A DNA stretch of 20,518 nucleotides, taken from positions 1 to 20,518 of the forward strand of contig JAOPUQ010000346.1 of assembly GCA_025963425.1 (NCBI GenBank). The letters are read 5' to 3'. The stretch comes from Modestobacter sp. Its GTDB lineage: Bacteria > Actinomycetota > Actinomycetes > Mycobacteriales > Geodermatophilaceae. Positions within the stretch are counted from its first letter, which is position 1; every line of letters starts with the position of its first letter. Positions 14,982 to 20,518 of the stretch are shown piece by piece. The translations under genes and the position numbers were made by a program. The notes under the pieces were generated by a model. It was not told where the DNA came from. It ran no database searches and saw only the letters and a program-made list of their open reading frames with translations.

Positions 14982-15779
14982 TCAGCCCCGGGTGCGCACC
15001 CGGACGGCGAGGGCGCGTGCCAGCAGGCGCAGCGCGAACGGGGCATCCTCGAGCACGTAGCGGCGGAACAGCCGGCGCGGCTCGTGGGCGAGCCGGAACA
15101 GCCACTCCAGGCCCAGCGGGCGCATCCAGGCCGGGGCCCGCTGCAGCTCGCCGGCCGCGAAGGGCAGCGCCGCTCCGCAGCCCAGCCACCAGGTGGCGGG
15201 CAGGGCGTCGTGGAAACCGCAGATGACGTTCTCCTGCTTGGGGAAGCCGAGGCCGACGAAGACCAGGTCCGGCGCCTTGGCCATCAGCTCCTCGCGGAGG
15301 GCGGCCATCTGCGCGTCGTCGTGCTCGAAGCCCGGCGGCGGCGAGTTGGTGCCCACCACCTTGAGCTCCGGATAGGCCGCCTGCAGTGCCGCGGCGGCGC
15401 GCTCGGGCACCCCCGGCTCACCGCCCAGCAGGTAGACGGAACGGCCGGCCCCGGCGGCCGCGGCCGCCAGCGACCACAGCAGGTCCGCGCCGGTCACCCG
15501 GGCCGGGACGGGCTGGCGGGCCAGCCGGGTCGCCCAGACGACGGGGGCGCCGTCGGCGACGCTGATGTCGGCGGTGCGGATCATCGCGGCCAGCCGCGGG
15601 TCGCGGGCGGCGCGGCGCAGGTGGTCGACGTTGGGGGTGGCGATCCAGCCCCCACGGCCGGCCAGCAGCGCGGCCATGACCCGGTCGACCGCCTCGGGCT
15701 CGGTGATCGGGTCCAGCGGCAGCCCCAGCACCTCGCAGCGTCCCGCCGCTCGATGCTGGTCACTCTGTGTCGCCGTCAT
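14982..15779 (-). CDS. WecG/TagA/CpsF family glycosyltransferase (GT26)
   Basis: A 265-residue enzyme. Family marks are ATPNVDHL (47-54), ISVADGAPVVW (72-82; Asp76 aligns with the catalytic Asp proposed for TagA proteins), VYLLGGEPG, LVFVGLGFPKQE and GCGAALPFAAGE near the end. Members transfer N-acetylmannosamine, its uronate or related sugars onto a polyprenyl-linked first sugar at the membrane face. The C-terminal part (LGLEWLFRL, RRLFRRY) resembles the amphipathic appendage used for membrane contact. It is a single gene reading opposite to the flanking EPS genes. It shares the 15780-15889 promoter region with the third sulfotransferase. No clear ribosome site is seen before the ATG. Probably adds the second sugar of the repeat unit; the donor is not determined. 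Confidence 0.9.
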   Translation of the reverse strand: MTATQSDQHRAAGRCEVLGLPLDPITEPEAVDRVMAALLAGRGGWIATPNVDHLRRAARDPRLAAMIRTADISVADGAPVVWATRLARQPVPARVTGADLLWSLAAAAAGAGRSVYLLGGEPGVPERAAAALQAAYPELKVVGTNSPPPGFEHDDAQMAALREELMAKAPDLVFVGLGFPKQENVICGFHDALPATWWLGCGAALPFAAGELQRAPAWMRPLGLEWLFRLAHEPRRLFRRYVLEDAPFALRLLARALAVRVRTRG

Positions 15780-15889
15780 GGGCAGATCATGCCCGAACCA
15801 CCCTGCTGTGTTGTGCCCCTCACCCCCGGTCTCACCCCATCGGGTTCACGCATGGTCACCGTCCGGGTGTTCGGTGGCATCCTTCCCCC
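15780..15889. promoter_or_regulatory. Divergent promoter region: WecG-family gene / third sulfotransferase
   Basis: The 110-base gap contains the shared EPS motif on the minus strand (15849-15858), 70 bases from the WecG-family start and 31 from the sulfotransferase GTG. Upstream of that GTG there is no ribosome binding site, but CATCCT (15878-15883) sits where a -10 box would be for a leaderless transcript beginning at the GTG. TGGTCA (15853-15858), inside the motif, is 19 bases further upstream. This reading is inference. Confidence 0.4.
15849..15860 (-). promoter_or_regulatory. EPS-locus shared motif, site B
   Basis: Read on the minus strand: GGTGACCATGCG, continuing TGAACC. Its core TGACCATGCG equals site A exactly, and over 17 bases (GGTGACxATGCGTGAxC) it matches site C at 15. 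Read on the plus strand it forms TTCAC-N5-GTCAC, a direct repeat with ten-base period, as bound by many tandem-binding response regulators. Confidence 0.5.
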
Positions 15890-16879
15890 GTGTCGAGATC
15901 ACCGGCCGGTCCGGTCCCTCCCCCCGCCGCCACAGCGCCGGGGTCGCCCCGTGTGCTGTTCATCGGCGGGCTGGGACGCAGCGGGACGACGGTCGTGGAG
16001 CGGGTGCTCGGCGAGGTCCCCGGGGTCTGCACCGCCGGCGAGCTGGTGCACCTGTGGCACCGCGCCGTCCTGTCCGACGAGCGCTGCGGGTGCGGGGAGC
16101 CGTTCAGCAGCTGCCCGTTCTGGCAGGCGGTGGGCACGCGCGCCTTCGGCGGCTGGGACCGCACGCTGGCCGAGCGGATGGAGACGCTGCGGGCCCGCGT
16201 CGACCGGACCCGGTTCATCCCGCGGCTGGTGCTGCGCGGCGCCCGTGGGGCCTCCGGTCCCGAGCTGGCGGAGTACGTCTCGGTGTTCCGCCGCCTGTAC
16301 GCGGCGATCGCCGCCGAGTCCGGCGCCACGGTCGTCGTGGACTCCAGCAAGCACTCCTCCCTGGCCTTCTGCCTGCGCACCGACCCGGGCATCGACCTGC
16401 GCGTGGTGCACGCCGTGCGGGACAGCCGCGGGGTCGCCTACTCCTGGACCAAGGAGGTCCGCCGTCCCGAGTCCGCGGCCGGCGCGGACCTGATGACCCG
16501 CTACTCGCCGGTGCGCTCGGCGCTGCTGTGGACCGGCCACAATGCATCCCTCGTCCTGCTCGCCCGGCTGGGCACCCCGACCCGGGTGCTGCGCTACGAG
16601 GACTTCGTCGCCGAGCCCGCCCGGCGGGTGGGTGAGCTGGCGGCCTTCGCCGGGCTGCCCGCCGACCAGGCCGTGGCCTCCCTCGACGGGTCGTCGGTGC
16701 ACCTGCGCGCCTCGCACACGGTGGCCGGCAACCCGATGCGCTTCACCGTCGGGCAGATCACGCTCAAGCGGGACGACGCCTGGCGCACCCAGCTGCCGCG
16801 CAGCCAGCGCCGGCTGACCACCCTGCTCACGTTGCCGCTGCTGGCCGCCTACGGGTACCTCCGCCGGAGCGCACGGTGA
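15890..16879 (+). CDS. PAPS-dependent sulfotransferase (third of three)
   Basis: A 329-residue protein. VLFIGGLGRSGTTVV (22-36) is the 5'-phosphosulfate loop, and VVHAVRDSRGVAYS holds Arg177 and Ser185 of the 3'-phosphate motif. A cysteine-rich patch CGCGEPFSSCPFW, seen in one group of bacterial sulfotransferases, follows the loop and may bind metal or form a structural knot. VVVDSSK is a further family motif. I chose the GTG at 15890. An upstream in-frame GTG at 15767 would run back into the divergent WecG-family gene and adds residues with no family likeness. No Shine-Dalgarno is visible, so translation may be leaderless. It overlaps the following GT2 gene by 4 bases, so sulfation and sugar transfer are probably coupled in expression. 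Confidence 0.86.
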   Translation: MSRSPAGPVPPPAATAPGSPRVLFIGGLGRSGTTVVERVLGEVPGVCTAGELVHLWHRAVLSDERCGCGEPFSSCPFWQAVGTRAFGGWDRTLAERMETLRARVDRTRFIPRLVLRGARGASGPELAEYVSVFRRLYAAIAAESGATVVVDSSKHSSLAFCLRTDPGIDLRVVHAVRDSRGVAYSWTKEVRRPESAAGADLMTRYSPVRSALLWTGHNASLVLLARLGTPTRVLRYEDFVAEPARRVGELAAFAGLPADQAVASLDGSSVHLRASHTVAGNPMRFTVGQITLKRDDAWRTQLPRSQRRLTTLLTLPLLAAYGYLRRSAR

Positions 16880-17790
16880 CCGGACCGGTCGGCGTCGTCG
16901 TCCCCACGCACGACCGTCCCCAGCTGCTGCGCGAGACGCTCGCGTCGGTGCTCGCCCAGGACACCGACGCGGAGCTCGACGTGGTCGTCGTCTACGACCG
17001 CGCCGAGCCGGACCCGGGACTGGCGCTGCTCAGCTCCCCCGGCCGCCGCGTGCGGGTCGTGGCCAACAGCCGCACGCCCGGGCTGGCCGGCGCCCGCAAC
17101 ACCGGCGTCCTGGCGGTGGACAGCGAGCTGGTCGCCTTCTGCGACGACGACGACACCTGGCTGCCGGGCAAGCTCACCGCCCAGCTGGCCCGGGCGGCCG
17201 CCGAGCCCGCCGCCGATCTGGTGACCACCGCGATCACCGTCGCCTTCGACGGCACCGAGACCCCCCGGCTGGCCGGCACCGACTCCGTCGGCCACGGCGA
17301 CCTGCTGCGCTCGCGGATGGCGATGCTGCACAGCTCGACGTTCCTGCTGCGCCGGGCAGCCCTGCTGGGCGGGCTCGGGCTGGTCGACGAGGCGATCCCG
17401 GGCAGCCAGAACGAGGACTGGGACCTGCTGCTGCGCGCCTCGGCCCGGCACCCGGTCGCGCACGTGGACCAGCCGCTGGTGCGGGTGCGGTGGGGCGCGT
17501 CGTCGCACTTCTCCCGGCAGTGGCAGACCCGGGTGGACTCCCTGGAGTGGATGCTCGAGCGCCATCCCGACCTGCGCACCGCGGGCGCCGGGACGGCCCG
17601 GGTGTACGGCCAGCTGGCCTTCGGCCACGCCGCGCTCGGTCACCGCCGGGATGCTGCCCGCTGGGCCGCCCGGGCGACCCGGATGAACTGGCGCGAGCCG
17701 CGCAGCGCCATCGCGCTGGCCGTGGCCAGCGGGGTGCTGCCCGCCGAGACCGTGATGACCACCCTCCACCGGCGCGGCCGGGGTCTCTGA
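16876..17790 (+). CDS. Family 2 glycosyltransferase
   Basis: A 304-residue soluble or membrane-associated GT-A enzyme. VGVVVPTHDRPQLLRETL near the start is the nucleotide-binding opening of GT2 enzymes, and FCDDDDTWLPGK (Asp90-Asp93) is the metal/UDP-binding DxD region. ARNTGV precedes it as usual. NEDWDLLLRAS (ED-type motif near 179-189) supplies the likely catalytic base. There is no processive QxxRW motif, so it should add a single sugar. The GTG start shares GTGA with the preceding sulfotransferase. It ends in a Leu/Ala-rich helix without a clear membrane span. Likely adds one sugar of the EPS repeat unit; donor unknown. Convergent with the initiating transferase gene. Confidence 0.88.
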   Translation: MTGPVGVVVPTHDRPQLLRETLASVLAQDTDAELDVVVVYDRAEPDPGLALLSSPGRRVRVVANSRTPGLAGARNTGVLAVDSELVAFCDDDDTWLPGKLTAQLARAAAEPAADLVTTAITVAFDGTETPRLAGTDSVGHGDLLRSRMAMLHSSTFLLRRAALLGGLGLVDEAIPGSQNEDWDLLLRASARHPVAHVDQPLVRVRWGASSHFSRQWQTRVDSLEWMLERHPDLRTAGAGTARVYGQLAFGHAALGHRRDAARWAARATRMNWREPRSAIALAVASGVLPAETVMTTLHRRGRGL

Positions 17791-17850
17791 CTCGCACCGC
17801 GACCCACGAACGCACCACCGACCGCCGGACGGCGGGAGGAGCCGGGAGCG
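17791..17850. other. Convergent gap with a weak hairpin
   Basis: The 60 bases between two convergent stop codons hold only a 5-bp stem, CCGCC-GGAC-GGCGG (17822-17835). It might act as a terminator, but it is far weaker than the hairpin at 14925-14964. Confidence 0.3.
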
Positions 17851-19383
17851 TCAGTAGGCGCCGCGGCGGCCGAGCACGGCAGCGGCGGTCTTCCACATGA
17901 TCAGGACGTCGAGGGCCAGCGACCAGTTCTCCACGTACCGCAGGTCCAGGCGCACCGAGTCGTCCCAGGACAGGTCGCTGCGGCCGGAGATCTGCCACAG
18001 ACCGGTCAGCCCCGGGCGGACCAGCAGCCGGCGGCGGACGGAGCTGTCGTAGCGCTCCACCTCGGTGGGCAGCGGCGGACGGGGGCCGACGAGCGACATC
18101 GTGCCGCCCAGCACGTTGAGCAGCTGGGGCAGCTCGTCGAGGGAGAACCGGCGCAGCCAGCGACCGACCGGGGTGACCCGCGGGTCGTGCCGGATCTTGA
18201 ACAGCAGCCCGTCGCCCTCGTTGGCCGCCTGCAGCGCGGCGAGCCGGGCCTCGGCGTCGACGACCATGCTGCGGAACTTGTACATGGTGTAGAGCTGACC
18301 GCCCAGGCCCACCCGCTCCTGCCGGTAGAGCACCGGTCCGGGGCCGGACAGCCGCACGGCCAGCGCGATGCCGATCAGCACCGGCGAGGCGGCGAGCAGC
18401 AGCAGGGCCGCGGCCACCCGGTCGATGGTGCCCTTGACCAGCCGCCGCCAGCCGCTGAACTCCGGCTCCTCCACCGACAGCAGGGGCAGCCCGACGAAGG
18501 GGCGGATGTGCAGCCGGGGACCGGCGACCTCGATCAGGCCGGGTGAGACGAGCACCTCGACGCCGCTGCCCTCCAGCTGCCAGGTCAGCCGGCGCAGGTA
18601 GAGCGCGGCGGTCTCGCTGGCGGAGGTGACCGCGACGGTGTCGGCGTCCATCCGGCGGACCACCTCGGCGACGTCGTCCAGGCTGCCGGCCACCGGGACA
18701 CCGGCGCGCACCAGCCGGTCGGCGGTGGACGGGGCGGGCACGCACGCGCCCACCACCAGCATGCCGGCGTAGCGCTCGCGGTTCAGGTGCTCGACGAGCT
18801 CCAGGACGGCGCCCTCCCGGCCCACCGCGACGACGCGCTTGAGGCAGCGACCGGCCAGCCGCGCCCGGTGCAGCGCCTTGCGGGCCACGTAGCGGCCCAG
18901 CAGCACGGCGGCGGTCAGCGCGGGCAGATCGAAGACGACCAGCGTCCGCGGGAGGTCGAGCTCCAGCGCGTAGCTGACGAAGGCGACCGTGGCGAGCAGG
19001 AGCACTCCCACGGCGGCCACCCGCCGGTACTCCTCGCTGCCGCTGCCGAAGACGCGGGGGTCATAGGCGTTGCGCAGACCCGCCAGCGCCAGCCACAGCA
19101 GCGGGATGAGCACACCGAGCCAGATCTGGCGCTGTTGGCCGAGCGGTCCGCTGGGGACCGGCGCCAGCACGGAGACCACGCCGACGACGGTGGCGATCGC
19201 CAGGTCGAGGGCCAGCACTCCCCGGCGGTAGCGGGCCAGCCAGCGCGGTCCGCCGGAGCGACGGCTGCGGGGCTCCGGGAGCAGCGGGGCGCCCGACGGG
19301 GAGACCAGGCCGGCGACCAACCCTGGCACGGGGCTGGAGGAACCCGGCTGCCCGGTGACCACCCGCTCCTCCGCCAACGCCAT
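17851..19383 (-). CDS. Initiating polyprenyl-phosphate sugar-1-phosphate transferase (WbaP/CpsE-like)
   Basis: A 510-residue membrane enzyme that starts repeat-unit synthesis by moving a sugar-1-phosphate from a nucleotide sugar onto undecaprenyl phosphate. After a variable tail come hydrophobic segments (about 56-75, 86-103, 120-140 and 147-165), then a Rossmann-like domain (about 185-290), and from about 313 the bacterial sugar-transferase core with a re-entrant membrane helix. Conserved core pieces are YKFRSM, RRFSLDELPQLLNVL (catalytic pair Asp416-Glu417), MSLVGPRP and RPGLTGLWQISGRS. Length and order match the long polytopic form of the family. The start ATG has a G-rich stretch about nine bases upstream. 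It is a lone gene preceded by a 225-base gap containing site C of the shared motif. The sugar, often galactose or glucose, cannot be told from sequence. Confidence 0.92.
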   Translation of the reverse strand: MALAEERVVTGQPGSSSPVPGLVAGLVSPSGAPLLPEPRSRRSGGPRWLARYRRGVLALDLAIATVVGVVSVLAPVPSGPLGQQRQIWLGVLIPLLWLALAGLRNAYDPRVFGSGSEEYRRVAAVGVLLLATVAFVSYALELDLPRTLVVFDLPALTAAVLLGRYVARKALHRARLAGRCLKRVVAVGREGAVLELVEHLNRERYAGMLVVGACVPAPSTADRLVRAGVPVAGSLDDVAEVVRRMDADTVAVTSASETAALYLRRLTWQLEGSGVEVLVSPGLIEVAGPRLHIRPFVGLPLLSVEEPEFSGWRRLVKGTIDRVAAALLLLAASPVLIGIALAVRLSGPGPVLYRQERVGLGGQLYTMYKFRSMVVDAEARLAALQAANEGDGLLFKIRHDPRVTPVGRWLRRFSLDELPQLLNVLGGTMSLVGPRPPLPTEVERYDSSVRRRLLVRPGLTGLWQISGRSDLSWDDSVRLDLRYVENWSLALDVLIMWKTAAAVLGRRGAY

Positions 19384-19608
19384 CGCCGGTGACCCCCCGT
19401 GTCCGGCTCGCCGCCCGATGCTGGGTGGGAGCTGAGAGCACTATGTCCGATGGTCACGCATCGTCACCAGCGCGGGGCGCGGGGTTCACTCGGTCGTGTC
19501 AGAGGCGGCAGCGCCGACTGCGCGCGATCCCTCCGGTGACGCCCTGAGCTGCGCGGTTCACCCATAAGCGGTCTGTCGCAGAACGAACACGCACAGTAAG
19601 TGAAAGCG
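19384..19608 (-). promoter_or_regulatory. Promoter region of the initiating transferase; 3' flank of pth
   Basis: This 225-base gap follows the pth stop and precedes the transferase start, both on the minus strand. It holds site C of the shared motif (19457-19468). It is less GC-rich than the genes beside it around 19560-19605, which fits a promoter. CATAGT at 19438-19443 (minus strand) is a possible -10 box; I see no firm -35. No strong terminator for pth is visible. Confidence 0.5.
19457..19468 (-). promoter_or_regulatory. EPS-locus shared motif, site C
   Basis: Read on the minus strand: GGTGACGATGCG, continuing TGACC. The core TGACGATGCG differs by one base from sites A and B. On the plus strand it is GTCAC-GCATC-GTCAC, a perfect five-base direct repeat with ten-base period, the best example of the tandem layout. 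It lies 74 bases upstream of the initiating-transferase ATG. Confidence 0.5.
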
Positions 19609-20178
19609 TCAGCTCCGCGGGTGCACGACGTTCTGGGCGGTCTCCAGGCCCCGCTCGAGCAGCAGCTCGGCGGCGTCCGCCGCCTCGACGACGAGCAGGT
19701 CGAGCGTCTTGCGCTCGGTGGCGGAGAAGTCCTTGAGCACGAAGTCGGCCGGGTCCTGACGCCCCGGCGGCCGGCCGATGCCGATGCGCACCCGGAGGTA
19801 GTCGCGGGTGCCCGTCGACCGCGAGATCGAGCGCAACCCGTTGTGGCCGCCCTCGCCGCCACCGCGCTTGAGCCGGACCGCCTCGAACGGGAGGTCCAGC
19901 TCGTCGTGCAGCACGATCAGGTCGGTGGCCGGCAGGTGGTGATAGTCCAGCAGGCCGCGCACCGGGCCACCGGACTCGTTCATGTACGTGGTCGGCTGCG
20001 CCAGCACCACCCGGCGCCCGGCCAGCCGGCCCTCACCGGACACCGCGCGCGCCCGCGCTCCCTTGCCCGGGGACAACCGGACGCCGGCCCGGCTGGCCAG
20101 CTCGGCCAGCACCATCGCGCCGACGTTGTGCCGGTTGCCTGCATAGCCCGGTCCCGGGTTCCCCAGTCCGATGACCAG
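19609..20178 (-). CDS. pth: Peptidyl-tRNA hydrolase, with probable CTG start
   Basis: Releases tRNA from peptidyl-tRNA that dropped off the ribosome; essential in bacteria. From the proposed start the protein has 189 residues, close to the usual 185-195. Catalytic and binding residues are all present: GLGNPG (Asn7), RHN (His17, Asn18), TYMNESG (Asn67) and LHDELDLP (Asp92), matching Asn10, His20, Asn21, Asn68 and Asp93 of E. coli. The first in-frame ATG (20113-20115) would delete GLGNPG and the catalytic His, so it cannot be the only start. No ATG, GTG or TTG lies in frame upstream. The best candidate is CTG at 20176-20178, with GAGGGG six bases upstream. A second is CTG at 20272-20274, overlapping the rplY stop as CTGA, which would add 32 residues of Ala/Pro-rich sequence. 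It follows rplY on the same strand. Confidence 0.88.
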   Translation of the reverse strand: MVIGLGNPGPGYAGNRHNVGAMVLAELASRAGVRLSPGKGARARAVSGEGRLAGRRVVLAQPTTYMNESGGPVRGLLDYHHLPATDLIVLHDELDLPFEAVRLKRGGGEGGHNGLRSISRSTGTRDYLRVRIGIGRPPGRQDPADFVLKDFSATERKTLDLLVVEAADAAELLLERGLETAQNVVHPRS

Positions 20179-20210
20179 GAACGGCCCCTCGGACGGCGGC
20201 GAGGGGGACG

Positions 20211-20245
20211 CCGCGGGGGCGCCGGCAGCGCCGGCGCCCCCGCGG
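20211..20245 (-). terminator. Perfect 16-bp hairpin between rplY and pth
   Basis: Left arm 20211-20226, loop AGC (20227-20229), right arm 20230-20245: a perfect, all-G/C, 16-bp inverted repeat with a 3-base loop. It lies between the rplY stop (20271) and the proposed pth start (20178) on the transcribed minus strand. It may end or dampen rplY transcription, be an RNA-processing or stabilising element, or limit pth expression. No T tract follows. Confidence 0.7.
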
Positions 20246-20270
20246 GTCGTGCTCTCGCTCAGCGGATCGC

Positions 20271-20518
20271 TCAGGCGTCGCCGCCGGAGGCGGCGGCGCT
20301 CTCGGCAGCAGCCGCGTCGGACTCGTCGCGCTCGATGCCGGCCTCGGCCTCGGCCTCTTCCAGCTCGGCCTCCAGCGCCGCGGCGCTCGGCGCACCCAGG
20401 AAGCCGATGACCAGCGCCTCCGGGTCGGTGATCAGCGTGGAGCCGGCCGGCAGCGGCAGGTCGGCGGCGGTGATGCCCTGGCCGGCGGTGCGGCCGGTGA
20501 TGTCGACCTCGATCGTCT
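20271..20518 (-). CDS. rplY: Ribosomal protein bL25 (TL5/CTC form), C-terminal part; runs off the window
   Basis: Only the last 81 full codons lie in the window; the start is beyond 20518. The visible part reads TIEVDITG, then ADLPLPAGSTL and TDPEALVIGF, the C-terminal beta domain typical of the long CTC form of L25, which binds 5S rRNA and replaces the short E. coli protein in many bacteria. An acidic Glu/Ala-rich tail (AELEEAEAEAG to ASGGDA) ends the protein, as in many actinomycete versions. The stop TGA is at 20271-20273. pth follows downstream, the common actinobacterial order. Confidence 0.93.
   Translation of the reverse strand, partial: TIEVDITGRTAGQGITAADLPLPAGSTLITDPEALVIGFLGAPSAAALEAELEEAEAEAGIERDESDAAAAESAAASGGDA

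Noticed and set aside
15767..15889. An N-terminal extension of the third sulfotransferase from GTG 15767
   Set aside because: It would overlap the start of the divergent WecG-family gene and its promoter, and its residues show no family likeness.
14973..16493. A 506-codon plus-strand frame covering the WecG-family gene
   Set aside because: It runs antisense through a clear GT26 gene and then out of frame through the sulfotransferase.
20113..20115. ATG as the start of pth
   Set aside because: It would remove the GLGNPG strand and catalytic His-Asn, leaving an inactive enzyme although these residues are encoded just upstream in the same frame.
1..20518. CRISPR arrays, tRNA or rRNA genes, insertion sequences, phage genes
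   Set aside because: I found no regularly spaced repeats with spacers, no cloverleaf or rRNA stretches, and no transposase, integrase or phage motifs. The only repeats are the short array at 14838 and the intragenic PKD modules.

Overview
The window is very GC-rich DNA (roughly 70% or more by eye) with GTG starts, short ATGA/GTGA gene overlaps and antisense mirror ORFs over nearly every gene. This fits a high-GC actinomycete. The gene set and the rplY-pth edge would suit the Geodermatophilaceae or relatives, but that placement is inference. Most of the window is a Wzx/Wzy-type exopolysaccharide (EPS) locus next to the housekeeping pair rplY-pth.

Left part (1-6695), secreted or surface proteins. 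A secreted GH26-like glycoside hydrolase (191-1144, +) faces a second, membrane-anchored GH26-like protein (1232-2242, -). The latter lies 46 nt downstream of a 1468-residue secreted protein (2289-6695, -) with a propeller-like front, a malectin-like domain and two tandem PKD+beta modules. These are candidates for binding, trimming or releasing the polymer made next door.

Centre (6696-14837). A 312-nt control region carries a predicted folded leader, followed by six + strand genes that all overlap by 4-8 nt: a Wzz-like chain-length protein with a degenerate tyrosine-kinase domain, a Wzy-like polymerase, an aminoglycoside-phosphotransferase-fold kinase, a sulfotransferase, a Wzx-like flippase and a second sulfotransferase. 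A three-copy 19-bp repeat and a 16-bp hairpin close the operon.

Right part (14982-20518). A WecG/TagA glycosyltransferase (-) is divergent from a third sulfotransferase plus a GT2 glycosyltransferase (+). Then come the initiating polyprenyl-phosphate glycosylphosphotransferase (-), pth (-) and the end of rplY (-).

Together: the glycosylphosphotransferase loads the first sugar phosphate on the lipid carrier, WecG and GT2 extend it, Wzx flips it, and Wzy with the Wzz-like protein polymerise it. Three sulfotransferases and one kinase-fold protein suggest a sulfated and perhaps otherwise modified polymer. A near-identical motif (TGACSATGCG) in three intergenic regions suggests shared control of the units. 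The most notable points are the sulfation-rich EPS locus, the kinase-dead Wzz partner domain, the shared motif, the switch-like leader and the lack of any ATG/GTG/TTG start for full-length pth.
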